Below, one piece after another: positions 34,331 to 43,575 of a stretch of DNA of 52,267 bases. How positions within the stretch are numbered: the first letter of the stretch is position 1; every line of letters starts with the position of its first letter. The DNA comes from an uncultured Clostridia bacterium (GTDB lineage Bacteria > Bacillota > Clostridia > Christensenellales > UBA1242), in assembly GCA_944381175.1 (NCBI GenBank), contig CALWKD010000021.1, positions 1 through 52,267 on the forward strand, read 5' to 3'. The position numbers and the translations under genes were made by a program. The notes below the pieces were generated by a model that was given only the letters and a program-made list of their open reading frames with translations, ran no database searches and was not told the origin of the DNA.

Positions 34331-35158
34331 ATGAGATATACGATTGAGAAAAACAAAATAGAGATTGTTGGCAAAGGAGATTTCAATCCAGAACACATTT
34401 TGGAATGTGGTCAAGTTTTTTCATTCAAGAAAAATGAAGAGGGAGAATATGAGGTGCTTTCTGCGGACAAGAAGGCGGTCATAACTGAAACAGATGAAGG
34501 CTTTGTCATCAAGACGAAAGATACAGCATATTTTGAAGAGTATTTTGATTTAAAAACAGATTATTCAAGTATAAAGAAGCGTTTGGGGAAATATAAGATT
34601 TTGGAAAAACCAATTGAATATGGCTACGGCATACGAATCTTGAAACAAAATCTTTTTGAGACGCTGATTTCATTTATTGTGTCGGCAAACAATAACATAA
34701 AAAGAATTAAGATGATTCTAAACCGAATCAGAGAAAAATATGGGAAAAATATGGGAGGGTATCACGCTTTCCCGACCAGAGAGGAACTGCTCGGTGCAAC
34801 AGTGCAGGACTTTGAGGAACTTGGTGCGGGCTACAGAGCGAAATACATTTTTGGAGTCTTTCGCCAAGTCGATGAAAAGACGCTTGAAAGTTGGAGAGGA
34901 CTTCAAACTCCGCAGTTGAGGGCAAATTTGATTTCTCTTATGGGTGTTGGACCAAAAGTGGCAGATTGTGTTTTGCTTTTTGGATACGGAAAGAAAGATG
35001 TCTTTCCAGTGGACACTTGGATTGCTCAAATGTACAACAAATACTATGACAATCTTCAAAACAGAGAAAAAATCCGCGCGAATTTGCTTTCGGAATTTGG
35101 AGATTTCTCTGGATATGCTCAGCAATATCTGTTCTTTTTTATGAGGGCTAATTTGTAA
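34331..35158 (+). CDS. 8-oxoguanine DNA glycosylase/AP lyase (OGG1 type)
   Basis: Base-excision repair enzyme of the OGG1 branch of the HhH-GPD superfamily. 275 residues: an N-terminal domain containing ILECGQVFSFKK, then ILKQNLFETLISFIVSANNN. The HhH-GPD motif MGVGPKVADCVLLFGYGKKD follows with VFPVDTWI. The Lys of GPKVADC matches the OGG1 catalytic Lys and the Asp of PVDTW the catalytic Asp. AGG-like site upstream; it stands as a single gene after the L27 terminator. Confidence 0.92.
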   Translation: MRYTIEKNKIEIVGKGDFNPEHILECGQVFSFKKNEEGEYEVLSADKKAVITETDEGFVIKTKDTAYFEEYFDLKTDYSSIKKRLGKYKILEKPIEYGYGIRILKQNLFETLISFIVSANNNIKRIKMILNRIREKYGKNMGGYHAFPTREELLGATVQDFEELGAGYRAKYIFGVFRQVDEKTLESWRGLQTPQLRANLISLMGVGPKVADCVLLFGYGKKDVFPVDTWIAQMYNKYYDNLQNREKIRANLLSEFGDFSGYAQQYLFFFMRANL

Positions 35159-35177
35159 AATTTTTTACAAAAGGGTC

Positions 35178-35206
35178 TTGAAATGCAAAAAGAACTGTGA
35201 TATTAT
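35178..35206 (+). promoter_or_regulatory. Sigma-A promoter
   Basis: TTGAAA (35178-35183), 17 nt, TATTAT (35201-35206), upstream of the first lipoprotein. Confidence 0.65.
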
Positions 35207-35233
35207 ATAAATGAAATCAAAGGGGGATAATTT

Positions 35234-36736
35234 ATGAACAAATATTTGAAGAGATTCTTGGCATTGGGAATTGTTGGAGCGAGCGTACTCACTTTCAGTG
35301 CCTGTGCAATGGGAAATGATGAAGGCAAGGGAGATGATCCTGGCGGTCCAGTCTATGTTGACCCAACTCCTGACAATCCAAAACCAGACGATCCAACTCC
35401 AGTTGATCCTACGCCAGATGAACCTGTCGTAAACCCAGACAAAGAGTTCAATGAGTTTTTGGCAAACTTAAGTGCTGAAGGCAGTTACACCTACACTCTT
35501 TCAGAGGATGATTTCTATCTTGTTGAGGGGACTTCGGTCAAAGCGTGCCTTGATGGAAACAGAGACGGCGATTTTTATGTGTATGAGGACGGAGTTCCAT
35601 ATGCTTATCGTTTTGAGTCATCAAAGGGACTTTGGCATAAAGAAGATTTTGAAGAATTTGATGTCAACTCTCTCGTTTTGGATGAATTGAACAGTGCGAT
35701 TGTAACCGATTATGATGAGAAAACCGAGACTTACAGCATTGAAATGGGCGGAAAAGTCTACACTGCGACCTTGGATGATGAGGGCTTGACAATGGCTTTG
35801 GAAAATGGAGAAGAATTTTCTATTTCGGAAATCGGAAGCACTGAAGTAAATCTTCCAAGGGCGATGTTCATTGTGGATAACACTGAGAAAGATCCTGAAA
35901 ATCCACCAATTACTGACCCAGAAGACCCAGTTGTCGATGAGGATAAGGTTTACACACTTGACGAACAAGGAAACAGAGTCTACGACTCAAAAGTCTTGGC
36001 AGAAGTGTTCTTGACGGCACTCAACTCCACAAAAGAGGGAGAGACGCAAAATGTGTATGCAAGCATTACTTATGGATATGGAGCAAAAGTAAATGATATA
36101 AAATTTGTAAATTCCAATGGTGGCAAATTACAAATAGGTGCAACAGCAGTATCAATCTATGATGCTAACAATTTTGCAATTTTTGACATAGATGAAGATG
36201 CATTTGCAAGTATAGAAAATGACAAAGATGCATGGATTTCCGCAGTAAATTCTAAAAATATTTCTGTTAACAATTCAAACATTATGCAATATACCACAGA
36301 TGATGCACAATATGGAGAAATTGTCGCGACCGCATTTGAGAATGTTGCAAACAAACTCGCCGAAAATGGTGTGCAAAACGAGAGTATAAATACGCTTGGC
36401 ACTCCAATTACAAAATTGAAAAATGCTGATGTGGTTTGGGCTTACTCAATCGAAAATAGCAGAACAGGTTCAGGTTATGACATTGGTAATGTAGCAAGAT
36501 GTGGTCTTGCGGGAGTTGTTTTGAACGCTGAAGGGAATTATGAATATTTTGAGACAGCGGTTGTATCAAGATGGTCAGCATCAAAAGGTCCACTTGAGAG
36601 AGTTGCCGAAAATGGAGTGTTTATTGTGACAGATCTTGAGAACAATATTGAAGCGAATAATGACTTTTACAAAACGAAAAGCACAAAGTCGATTGATTTG
36701 TATAATGAAAAAGAAGGAAAAGAACTTGAAATGTAA
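35234..36736 (+). CDS. Secreted lipoprotein of unknown function with a Pro-rich linker
   Basis: 500-residue predicted lipoprotein. Signal peptide with lipobox TFSAC (acylated Cys near residue 25) is followed by a Pro/Asp-rich linker of PTPDxP-type repeats (about residues 45-70). Two regions rich in Asp, Glu and aromatic residues come next, separated by a second Pro/Asp linker near residue 225 (ENPPITDPEDPVVDED). The second part contains VYASITYGYGAKVND. The linker would span the cell wall. No catalytic motif is seen; a surface binding role is only a guess. It has its own promoter and terminator. Confidence 0.8.
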   Translation: MNKYLKRFLALGIVGASVLTFSACAMGNDEGKGDDPGGPVYVDPTPDNPKPDDPTPVDPTPDEPVVNPDKEFNEFLANLSAEGSYTYTLSEDDFYLVEGTSVKACLDGNRDGDFYVYEDGVPYAYRFESSKGLWHKEDFEEFDVNSLVLDELNSAIVTDYDEKTETYSIEMGGKVYTATLDDEGLTMALENGEEFSISEIGSTEVNLPRAMFIVDNTEKDPENPPITDPEDPVVDEDKVYTLDEQGNRVYDSKVLAEVFLTALNSTKEGETQNVYASITYGYGAKVNDIKFVNSNGGKLQIGATAVSIYDANNFAIFDIDEDAFASIENDKDAWISAVNSKNISVNNSNIMQYTTDDAQYGEIVATAFENVANKLAENGVQNESINTLGTPITKLKNADVVWAYSIENSRTGSGYDIGNVARCGLAGVVLNAEGNYEYFETAVVSRWSASKGPLERVAENGVFIVTDLENNIEANNDFYKTKSTKSIDLYNEKEGKELEM

Positions 36737-36751
36737 TCAAGTTCTTTTTTT
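36722..36751 (+). terminator. Terminator overlapping the lipoprotein stop codon
   Basis: GAACTTGA (36722-36729) pairs with TCAAGTTC (36737-36744), then T residues. The TAA stop (36734-36736) is in the loop. Confidence 0.8.
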
Positions 36752-36812
36752 CATTCTGCCTTAATTGTCATTTTGCATTGCGAAGCAATCTCACGCCTTA
36801 TGCCACTTTAAC

Positions 36813-36890
36813 TTGTCATTCTGAGCCACGAGCGGAGCAAGTGTGTCGAAGGGTCCCTAGAGGTTTTTCGACCACGCTCAACATAACGAG
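36813..36890. repeat. Dispersed palindromic repeat copy
   Basis: TTGTCATTCTGAGC (36813-36826), CGAAGGGTCC (36847-36856) and TTCGACCACGCTCAACATAA (from 36868) form a degenerate palindromic element. Parts match the region at 9673-9717. The gap 36752-36957 contains no gene. Confidence 0.5.
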
Positions 36891-36957
36891 ATAATGTCTT
36901 TCTTTATTACATTGTGAAGGAAAAAACTACAAAACGGAATAATACTTGCCAAAATTA

Positions 36958-36986
36958 TTGTTTTTTTGCAGGAAATGTGGTAACAT
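36958..36986 (+). promoter_or_regulatory. Promoter of second lipoprotein, predicted leaderless
   Basis: TTGTTT (36958-36963), 17 nt, TGG-TAACAT with the -10 at 36981-36986. The start ATG is 6 nt downstream and lacks a ribosome-binding site. Confidence 0.55.
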
Positions 36987-36992
36987 ATCAAT

Positions 36993-39146
36993 ATGAAAAA
37001 GAAAAGATTTACAAAAATTTTGTCTTTTATAATGTGTGGAATGTTTCTCCTTTTTGCTGGTTGTTCTGCGGGTGGAGGTTCTGGCTCTGGAAGTGGAGGA
37101 GACCAAATTGATGTCCTTTCTGGGACTAAAGTTCTTTCTCGTCCTTCTGATTATTCTTTTGCTGATGCAGTTGGAAACTATTCGGAGTATTATTACAACT
37201 TGTATGCAAATGAAATTTTGCAAAATTTATATAATCTTTTTGAGACTTCCGAATATGATAGTAGAATTATTAGTCCAAGTGAAAATGATTTTGCAAATGG
37301 CTTTGTTGAAGTGACGGGTGACAATACATACGGAAACTTTACGGATAATGATCAATATTACTTGTATGACTCCTTGAGATACACGATAACTAAAGTCGAC
37401 AACATCTATGATGATGCAAGTGGAACAAATTTGCAAGGACAAATCGTCTATCTCGACCTTAACAAGTCTTGGGATTGGAAGATTAAAGATGACGCCAGCA
37501 TTGGTGAAGATAATGATGGATTATATTTTGAAATAATGAGCAATGGGAATAATATAGTCTATTCTAAGGATGCTATGTCAAATGCTTCGACTGTGACTTT
37601 TGCCACTTCTGAATGGATAAGTGCTTTTGATTTTGCACTCAATACTGCTGGGTTAACCTATCCAAATTTCTCTTCTTCTTACATCGGCGATGCTGTGATA
37701 AAACAAGAAAATGGCGAAGGTGTGATTATTGGCGGAGTCCCTGTCGTAAATTATTACAAATCACCTTATTATCAGACGGCGATTGAAGGGGTAGAAACTG
37801 CAACCGTGAACAACTATTTCCAAGATGCAATGGAATATGCCATTTATATGTTTGTGCTTGGGTATGATTATCACACCTATGATGCTGAGGGAAATGTTAT
37901 TGAGGGAGCCATCAATGCCGAAGACGCTCCATATTTTGAGTTTGACATCACTTATGATGCAAATGGATATGTTTCTGGAATGACAGTCGATGGTTGGGGC
38001 ACTGATGTGCCGATTGCAGAGGCTCTTCAAATTGTCAAAGACCGATACGCTGAGATTGGCGGATATGTCGGAGTTGTGGAGAAAAATCTGGAGCAACTTA
38101 CGAGATTTATTGTCGAGAAGGTGATTGGAGAGGACAGTCCTGACGAATTTACTGTCGAAATGGACGCATACTATGACAACAACGGCTCAAATATTCCGAC
38201 ATCCACTCAGCCAGACGACATCACTTTCAACCGAAACTATTATGCAATTGCAAACAACGTTGTGCGTTATGCCTGCGAACAGGCGCCAATCGGCTATACC
38301 TTGGACGCCGAAGGAAATGTCCAACCTCTTTCGCTGAGCAATGGTTTTTCCGCTTCGATAATCACTGATTATGTGGGGAATTATTTCTTTGCGAACTATG
38401 ATGTTTATTCTGACGGAGTCTATATCAATGATGATTCTGAGATTTTTGCAAATATCGAGGCTGCTGAGTATCAAAGTATTGTCATTTATCCTTGCGAGGA
38501 GTTGATTGGAAAAACTTTGGGTGATTTGTGGTTTGATTTTGAGTATTATGAACTCACTGATCCAACAAAAACTATGCTTCCAGAACTTACATTGAATGTT
38601 GGATTTAGATATTATGACCATTTGCAAAACAGGATTGTGGTCGATGAACAACAAGAAATGACAATTACCTATGGGAAAAATGGCACACTTAAAGATGAAA
38701 ACGGTGAGGATATTTCGGACCAAACTTTGTTTATGATTGGTGAGGGCGACGGGCCTTACAATGTCTCAATTGAAGAAGGCAGTGTCACATTCCGAGAATT
38801 TAACAATGCAATTGGAGGCGGAGTGCTTGACCCATTTGTCAGCGGAACAGTGATTGATCCATCTGGAATAAAGGCGTCGAAGTATCTTTCAGGGACTGAT
38901 GAGGCAAGGTCTTATTACAAACTCAACGACTCCCAAACCTCTGGACAATATGGGACTTTGAATGAGGCTAAGTTTGCTGGCGAGTGCAGTTTTATTGAAA
39001 TCTATTTCGACATCGTCAAAGATCCAACACTCACTGGTGTGAGTTATGACTTCAAAGTCTGCCTTCGCACCGTGACAGAACACGAAGATGTGGATGATAT
39101 AGACATTGACGAAGACTTTGACGAAGATGATTTTGAAGATTTGTAA
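36993..39146 (+). CDS. Large lipoprotein of unknown function
   Basis: 717-residue predicted lipoprotein. The signal peptide ends in lipobox LLFAGC (acylated Cys near residue 24), followed by a Gly/Ser linker (GGGSGSGSGG). The remainder is Tyr-, Asp- and Asn-rich and looks like extracellular beta domains. The tail is very acidic (DIDIDEDFDEDDFEDL). It has no enzyme motif that I recognise. ATG 36993 begins about at the predicted transcription start. Together with the preceding gene it gives two unrelated surface lipoproteins in tandem. Confidence 0.82.
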   Translation: MKKKRFTKILSFIMCGMFLLFAGCSAGGGSGSGSGGDQIDVLSGTKVLSRPSDYSFADAVGNYSEYYYNLYANEILQNLYNLFETSEYDSRIISPSENDFANGFVEVTGDNTYGNFTDNDQYYLYDSLRYTITKVDNIYDDASGTNLQGQIVYLDLNKSWDWKIKDDASIGEDNDGLYFEIMSNGNNIVYSKDAMSNASTVTFATSEWISAFDFALNTAGLTYPNFSSSYIGDAVIKQENGEGVIIGGVPVVNYYKSPYYQTAIEGVETATVNNYFQDAMEYAIYMFVLGYDYHTYDAEGNVIEGAINAEDAPYFEFDITYDANGYVSGMTVDGWGTDVPIAEALQIVKDRYAEIGGYVGVVEKNLEQLTRFIVEKVIGEDSPDEFTVEMDAYYDNNGSNIPTSTQPDDITFNRNYYAIANNVVRYACEQAPIGYTLDAEGNVQPLSLSNGFSASIITDYVGNYFFANYDVYSDGVYINDDSEIFANIEAAEYQSIVIYPCEELIGKTLGDLWFDFEYYELTDPTKTMLPELTLNVGFRYYDHLQNRIVVDEQQEMTITYGKNGTLKDENGEDISDQTLFMIGEGDGPYNVSIEEGSVTFREFNNAIGGGVLDPFVSGTVIDPSGIKASKYLSGTDEARSYYKLNDSQTSGQYGTLNEAKFAGECSFIEIYFDIVKDPTLTGVSYDFKVCLRTVTEHEDVDDIDIDEDFDEDDFEDL

Positions 39147-39147
39147 G

Positions 39148-39176
39148 AAAAGAGCAAAAATTTGCTCTTTTCTTTT
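39148..39176 (+). terminator. Intrinsic terminator
   Basis: AAAGAGCAAA and TTTGCTCTTT arms with a 2-3 nt loop, followed by C and T residues. Confidence 0.8.
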
Positions 39177-39186
39177 GTTTTTGGTA

Positions 39187-39215
39187 TGGACAAACCGCTT
39201 GCTTTGTGGTAAAAT
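39187..39215 (+). promoter_or_regulatory. Promoter of the floA-era operon
   Basis: TGGACA (39187-39192), 17 nt, extended TGG-TAAAAT (-10 at 39210-39215). Confidence 0.6.
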
Positions 39216-39234
39216 ACACTAAATAGGAGTGCTT

Positions 39235-40221
39235 ATGAGCGGTGGCGTCATAACAGCAATTTTTTTGGCTGGTGTTTTGTTTATTTTTCTTTTGACGATT
39301 TTCCTTTTGATGCCTAAAAAGGTTTATTTTACGGCGCTTTTTTCTGGAGTTTATGTTTCTGCTTTCAAACTTATAAGTATGAAATTGAGAAAGGAAAATT
39401 TTGGAGAAATTGTCAATTCTTATATTTTGTCAAAAAAATCACACTTGAAAATTTCCTTTTATGAACTTGAGATGATTGCCTCTGGTGGAGGGAATCCTTC
39501 GGTGATTGTCACAGGGCTTTGCACGGCAAAGAATGCAAAACTTGACATAACTCTTGATTTTGCAAAAGCGGTTGACGCAAGTGGGATGAATTTTTTGGAT
39601 GTTGTGAAAGAGTGTGCAAGTCCAAGAGTGGTGGAGGTTCCGCTTATTTCTGGGGTTGCAAAGGACAAACAGGAAGTGAATGTCAAAGTCTCTCTGACTC
39701 TGAAGCCGATTTTGGACAATTTTTTGGAAGGAGTGGGAGTCGACACGATTTCTGCCAGAGCGGTTGAGGCTGTCATCACGAGGATATCAAACGCCGAAAA
39801 GGCGAGCCAGTTGGTTTCAAAACCGCAATATTTGGACAAGGCAATCTTTGATGCTGGAGTTGATGATGATTCAAAATACGAACTAGTTTCTGCGGATGTT
39901 GTGCATATTGATTTTGGAGAAAATAAGGCACTGATTGAGGAAAAAGAGCAAATTGAGAAACAAAGAATTATTGCTTCAAACCAACTTGAGCACAGAAGAC
40001 TCACTGCCATTGCGGTGGAGCAGGAGATGAAGGCCAAAGCGGAAGAAATGAAAGCAAAAGTTATTGCAAATGAGGCGGAAGTGCCAAAGGCAATAATCAA
40101 GGCGATTGAAGAGGGCAAAATCAAAGATATTGTCGACTATTACAAACTTGAAAATTTGCAGGTCGACACTGAAATGAAAAGAAGATTGTTTGAAAAAAAA
40201 GACAATCCAAACAGGAGGTAG
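39235..40221 (+). CDS. floA: Flotillin-like protein FloA (YqfA)
   Basis: Membrane scaffold of functional membrane microdomains. 328 residues: an N-terminal membrane hairpin (ITAIFLAGVLFIFLLTIFLL), then an SPFH-like domain. It includes FYELEMIASGGGNPSVIVTG, VDTISARAVEAVITRISNAE and the coiled C-terminal segment (EQEMKAKAEEMKAKVIANEA). The protein matches the YqfA branch, shorter than eukaryotic flotillin. ATG 39235 is used because AGGAG lies 5 nt before it. It opens the operon leading to yqfC-yqfD-ybeY-era. Confidence 0.94.
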   Translation: MSGGVITAIFLAGVLFIFLLTIFLLMPKKVYFTALFSGVYVSAFKLISMKLRKENFGEIVNSYILSKKSHLKISFYELEMIASGGGNPSVIVTGLCTAKNAKLDITLDFAKAVDASGMNFLDVVKECASPRVVEVPLISGVAKDKQEVNVKVSLTLKPILDNFLEGVGVDTISARAVEAVITRISNAEKASQLVSKPQYLDKAIFDAGVDDDSKYELVSADVVHIDFGENKALIEEKEQIEKQRIIASNQLEHRRLTAIAVEQEMKAKAEEMKAKVIANEAEVPKAIIKAIEEGKIKDIVDYYKLENLQVDTEMKRRLFEKKDNPNRR

Positions 40222-40229
40222 GCGAAGTT

Positions 40230-40778
40230 ATGATTGCGGTGTATATCGTTGCTATTGTCATAGTTGGAGTGCTTATTGTCGGTTTTTTTGTGTGGAAAGC
40301 AAAAAAGAGAAACAGAAAGATCGAGGAAAACAAGATTGAAATCCCAACAAAGCCAGTTGAAGTTGATATTCAAGCCGATATTGCAAACGCCGAGAAAGAA
40401 GTCGTCGAGGAAGAGAAAAAGATTGAGGAGGAATTGGAAGATTTCCATTTTGGTGAGGATGAAATAAGTGAAAGAACTGTACCAAAACGAGATGATTTCT
40501 CTATTCAAAATGGAAATCGAAATTCGTTTGACGATGATTTGTATCAAAGAAAGATGGATTCATACGAGGATTTTTTGAATGAGGAGAAAGACTTCAACCT
40601 TGACGATGCACTCTCTGAAAGTGATAGGAATGATATTGACGATTTGATGGAATTTGACTTTGATTCTTTGAAAGGAAAAACAAGAGAGGAAGTTGAGGAA
40701 ATGGTGAAAAATTTTTCTCCGTCCGTGCAAGAGTTCATTTTAAATGACATCTTTGATAAAAAATATAATGAAGATTGA
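40230..40778 (+). CDS. Hypothetical single-pass membrane protein with acidic domain
   Basis: Unrecognised 182-residue protein. Residues 1-23 form a TM helix (MIAVYIVAIVIVGVLIVGFF), then a basic stop-transfer patch (KAKKRNRK). A long acidic cytoplasmic region follows (EKEVVEEEKKIEEELEDFHF) and a final helical part (REEVEEMVKNFSPSVQEFIL). It lies 8 nt after floA with GGAGGT upstream and 61 nt before yqfC, so it is part of this operon. It may be a partner of FloA or of the sporulation proteins; this is inferred only from position. Confidence 0.75.
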   Translation: MIAVYIVAIVIVGVLIVGFFVWKAKKRNRKIEENKIEIPTKPVEVDIQADIANAEKEVVEEEKKIEEELEDFHFGEDEISERTVPKRDDFSIQNGNRNSFDDDLYQRKMDSYEDFLNEEKDFNLDDALSESDRNDIDDLMEFDFDSLKGKTREEVEEMVKNFSPSVQEFILNDIFDKKYNED

Positions 40779-40839
40779 CGGTCTTCATTTTTTTATTCTT
40801 TATAAAACTTATCAAACATAAAATATCATAAGGTGATTT

Positions 40840-41103
40840 ATGTTTAATTTTTTTGGTGAGATTAAGGAAAATTTAAAAAACACAAACAAAATCGGCTTGG
40901 ACAATTTCAATCTGATAAATATCTCGGGGAAGATTTTGTATGTTGAGGGGCATCTCGGTCTCGTAACCCTTTCTAAAGAGACGATTTCCTTCAAGGTCAA
41001 AAATGCGGTGATTATAGTCGATGGCAGTGAGATGATTTTGTCCGAACTTTCTGAAAACACTTTAAAAATTACAGGGAAAATCAAAAAGGTGGAGCAGATT
41101 TGA
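40840..41103 (+). CDS. yqfC: Sporulation protein YqfC (YabP/YqfC family)
   Basis: 87-residue sporulation protein of the YabP/YqfC family, expressed in the mother cell in Bacillus. It has the family's beta-rich repeats LINISGKILYVEGHLGLVTL, ISFKVKNAVIIVDGS and ENTLKITGKIKKVE. The exact biochemical role is unknown. An AAGGTG site precedes ATG 40840. It overlaps yqfD by one base (TGATG), the conserved yqfC-yqfD pair. Confidence 0.9.
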   Translation: MFNFFGEIKENLKNTNKIGLDNFNLINISGKILYVEGHLGLVTLSKETISFKVKNAVIIVDGSEMILSELSENTLKITGKIKKVEQI

Positions 41104-42236
41104 TGAAATTTAGAAATGAAAGTATATTTCACCTTAAGACCTTAAACCAAGAAAAATTATTGAACTCGCTTTGCAAAAAATTCTCGCTGACAAAGATTGA
41201 TAGGTTAAACGAAAAAGAAGTAAAGTTTTCTTGTGATTATTCAAAATACAAAAAAATTGAGAAATATTTGAAAGAAAGAAATACTGAAATAATCAGCATT
41301 TCTCATTTTGGCGTGATGTGGAGACTTTCTCAAGTTTTGACATCTTTTGGGCTTATATTTGCAATTTTGTTCATTTCAATAGGCTTTTCAATTCAGTATC
41401 AATATATTTGGCAGTACGAAATTTTGGGCACAGAGAAACTGGACAAGAATAGCGTGGTTTCATTTATTGCGGAGAATTTTGATAAGAAAAAATCAAAAAT
41501 CGACATAGTGGAGATCGAGACTGCACTTGCAAACAAATTTAATGAAATCAGTTTCGCTTCGTGCATAATAAAAGGACAAACTCTTGTCGTCAATATCAAA
41601 GAGAAATTGCTTCCTGACGAAAAATATGGGCAATTTCAGCCGATTATTTCGCAAAAAAATGCAAAAATAACGAAAATTGAGTTGATTTCTGGCACTTTAA
41701 ATGTCAAAGTGGGGGATTTTGTTGAGGTCGGCGATGTTTTGGTTGAGCCGTATGTCATTGACTCTTCTGGCGAGATAAAAAAGGTGGAGGCAAACGCCAA
41801 AATCTATGCTGAGGTTTACAATGAGGGAAGTGCCGACCACTATGAGAGTTTTATTGATGTTTATCGCACTGGGAGAGTTTGCGAAGAGAGCGTCGTAACT
41901 TTGTTTGGACTGCCAATTTACACTTTCAAAACGGAGAACACTTTCAAAATGTATGAAGTGGAATATGAGACGACCAATCTTATTCAAAACAATTTCTTGC
42001 CGTTTAAACTGAAGAAAACAAAGATATATGAGTTGGAAGAGAGGGTGGTTGAAACAAAATTCGAGGATGTCCAAGATGAGTATTTGCAAAAAGCAAGGCA
42101 AAATGCCTTGGAAAAATGCGAGGACTGTGATAAAATAATTGATGAGTATTACACATTGCGACATTTGAGCGGAATCACTGTTGTGAATTATTGCATTGTC
42201 ACATTGGAAGAAATAGGAGAAAAATATGTTGGTTGA
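41103..42236 (+). CDS. yqfD: Sporulation protein YqfD
   Basis: 377-residue membrane protein of the YqfD sporulation family. The N-terminal 80 residues are cytoplasmic, followed by one TM helix (LTSFGLIFAILFISIGFSIQ). A long extracytoplasmic part contains LGTEKLDKNSVVSFI, FASCIIKGQTLVVNIKEKLLP and GDFVEVGDVLVEPYVI, a biotinyl-like hairpin typical of the family. ATG 41103 overlaps the yqfC stop. The usual next gene phoH is absent; ybeY follows at once. Confidence 0.92.
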   Translation: MKFRNESIFHLKTLNQEKLLNSLCKKFSLTKIDRLNEKEVKFSCDYSKYKKIEKYLKERNTEIISISHFGVMWRLSQVLTSFGLIFAILFISIGFSIQYQYIWQYEILGTEKLDKNSVVSFIAENFDKKKSKIDIVEIETALANKFNEISFASCIIKGQTLVVNIKEKLLPDEKYGQFQPIISQKNAKITKIELISGTLNVKVGDFVEVGDVLVEPYVIDSSGEIKKVEANAKIYAEVYNEGSADHYESFIDVYRTGRVCEESVVTLFGLPIYTFKTENTFKMYEVEYETTNLIQNNFLPFKLKKTKIYELEERVVETKFEDVQDEYLQKARQNALEKCEDCDKIIDEYYTLRHLSGITVVNYCIVTLEEIGEKYVG

Positions 42237-42693
42237 GGGAAAAATGTTTCCATACAAAAGAACAATAACAAAACTGTTTGATATTGCGGGCAAGACTTTG
42301 AATGAGGATTTCTCTGCAGTGGACGTCTCTGTCAATTTTGTTTCTGAGGATGAGATAAAGAGACTGAACAATGAATTTAGAAAAATTGACAAAGTCACGG
42401 ATGTTTTGTCATTTCCGAATTTAGACAAAAAATGCGACCAAAAACTCTCTGACTTTGATGATGAGAGAAACCCAGATGACAAATTGCTGTTTTTGGGGGA
42501 CATTGCCATTTGTTTGAAGAAGGCAAAATCTCAAGCGAAGGAATATGGACACAGCGTCAAGAGGGAAGTTTGTTTTTTGGCTCTTCACGGGCTTTTGCAT
42601 CTTTTGGGTTTTGACCACATTGAAAAGGAAGACGAAAAGGTTATGAATGAAACTGCCGAAAAAATCTTGAGCAAATTTGGAGTTTTGAGATGA
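42226..42693 (+). CDS. ybeY: Endoribonuclease YbeY
   Basis: Metal-dependent endoribonuclease for 16S rRNA 3' maturation and quality control. 155 residues with the HGLLHLLGFDH zinc motif near residue 115, plus EDEIKRLNNEFRKIDKVTDV and FLGDIAIC typical of the family. It starts within the end of yqfD, 11 nt before that stop, and its own stop overlaps the era start (ATGA). Translation is therefore coupled across the three genes. Confidence 0.95.
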   Translation: MLVEGKMFPYKRTITKLFDIAGKTLNEDFSAVDVSVNFVSEDEIKRLNNEFRKIDKVTDVLSFPNLDKKCDQKLSDFDDERNPDDKLLFLGDIAICLKKAKSQAKEYGHSVKREVCFLALHGLLHLLGFDHIEKEDEKVMNETAEKILSKFGVLR

Positions 42694-43517
42694 AGTGCGG
42701 ATATGTGGCTGTTTTGGGGAGACCAAACGCTGGAAAAAGCAGTTTTGTGAATGCTGTCGTCGGAGAAGAGGTTGCAGTTGTGTCTCACAGGAGACAGACG
42801 ACCAGAGATGCAATTCTTGGGATAAAAAACGGAGAAGATTATCAAATCATCTTTGTTGACACGCCTGGGGTGCATCACAGCGAGAACAACCTCGACAAAT
42901 ATATGATGAAAAATGTCAGAAGTGCAATCGCGACTGCAGATGTTGTGCTTTATCTTTTTGACGGGACAAAGGTGCTTGACGAGGAAGAACTTGATTACAT
43001 CAAAATGCTTAAAGAGAAGAGCGAAAATGTCCTACTTCTAAAGACCAAAGCGGACAAAAAGCAACTTCCAAGTGATTTGGACTACTTTCCAATTTCCGTC
43101 AAAACGGGACAGAATTTGGAAGAGGTTGAGAAGAAGATTGTTAAACTTTTGCCAGAAAGAGAAAGAATTTTTGATGAAGATTTGTACACTGACAGGAGCC
43201 TGAGATTTTTGGTTGCGGAAAATATCCGCGGATACCTATTAAACAACATTGACAAGGAGATTCCTCACGGCGTTGCAGTGGTTGTGACGAGATTTGAAGA
43301 GAGGGAGGATATCGTCTTCATTGATGTCGACATTGTCTGCGAGAGGGAACAGCACAAAGGAATAATTATTGGAAAAGGGGGAAAGTTTCTGAAAAGTTTG
43401 GGCGAATTTTCGAGAAAATATGTCGAAGATTTGCTCGAAAAAAAATGTATGATAAAACTTTTCGTCAAGGTGGACAAGGACTGGAGAACAAAAAATATAA
43501 CAAATTATTACAAATAA
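42690..43517 (+). CDS. era: GTPase Era
   Basis: Ribosome-biogenesis GTPase that binds 16S rRNA near its 3' end. The 275 residues include the P loop GRPNAGKSSFVNAVVG, the G2-like RQTTRDAILGI, FVDTPGVHH (G3) and a KH domain (about 195-275) with GIIIGKGGKFLKSLG. The G4 region reads TKADKK in place of NKxD, and the protein is about 25 residues shorter than usual. Neighbour ybeY acts on the same rRNA end, which fits the coupling. Confidence 0.96.
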   Translation: MKCGYVAVLGRPNAGKSSFVNAVVGEEVAVVSHRRQTTRDAILGIKNGEDYQIIFVDTPGVHHSENNLDKYMMKNVRSAIATADVVLYLFDGTKVLDEEELDYIKMLKEKSENVLLLKTKADKKQLPSDLDYFPISVKTGQNLEEVEKKIVKLLPERERIFDEDLYTDRSLRFLVAENIRGYLLNNIDKEIPHGVAVVVTRFEEREDIVFIDVDIVCEREQHKGIIIGKGGKFLKSLGEFSRKYVEDLLEKKCMIKLFVKVDKDWRTKNITNYYK

Positions 43518-43575
43518 AAGGCAATTTTGTTTATTTTCCTCTTTTTGAGAAATACTAACTTGTAAGGAGGGAAAA

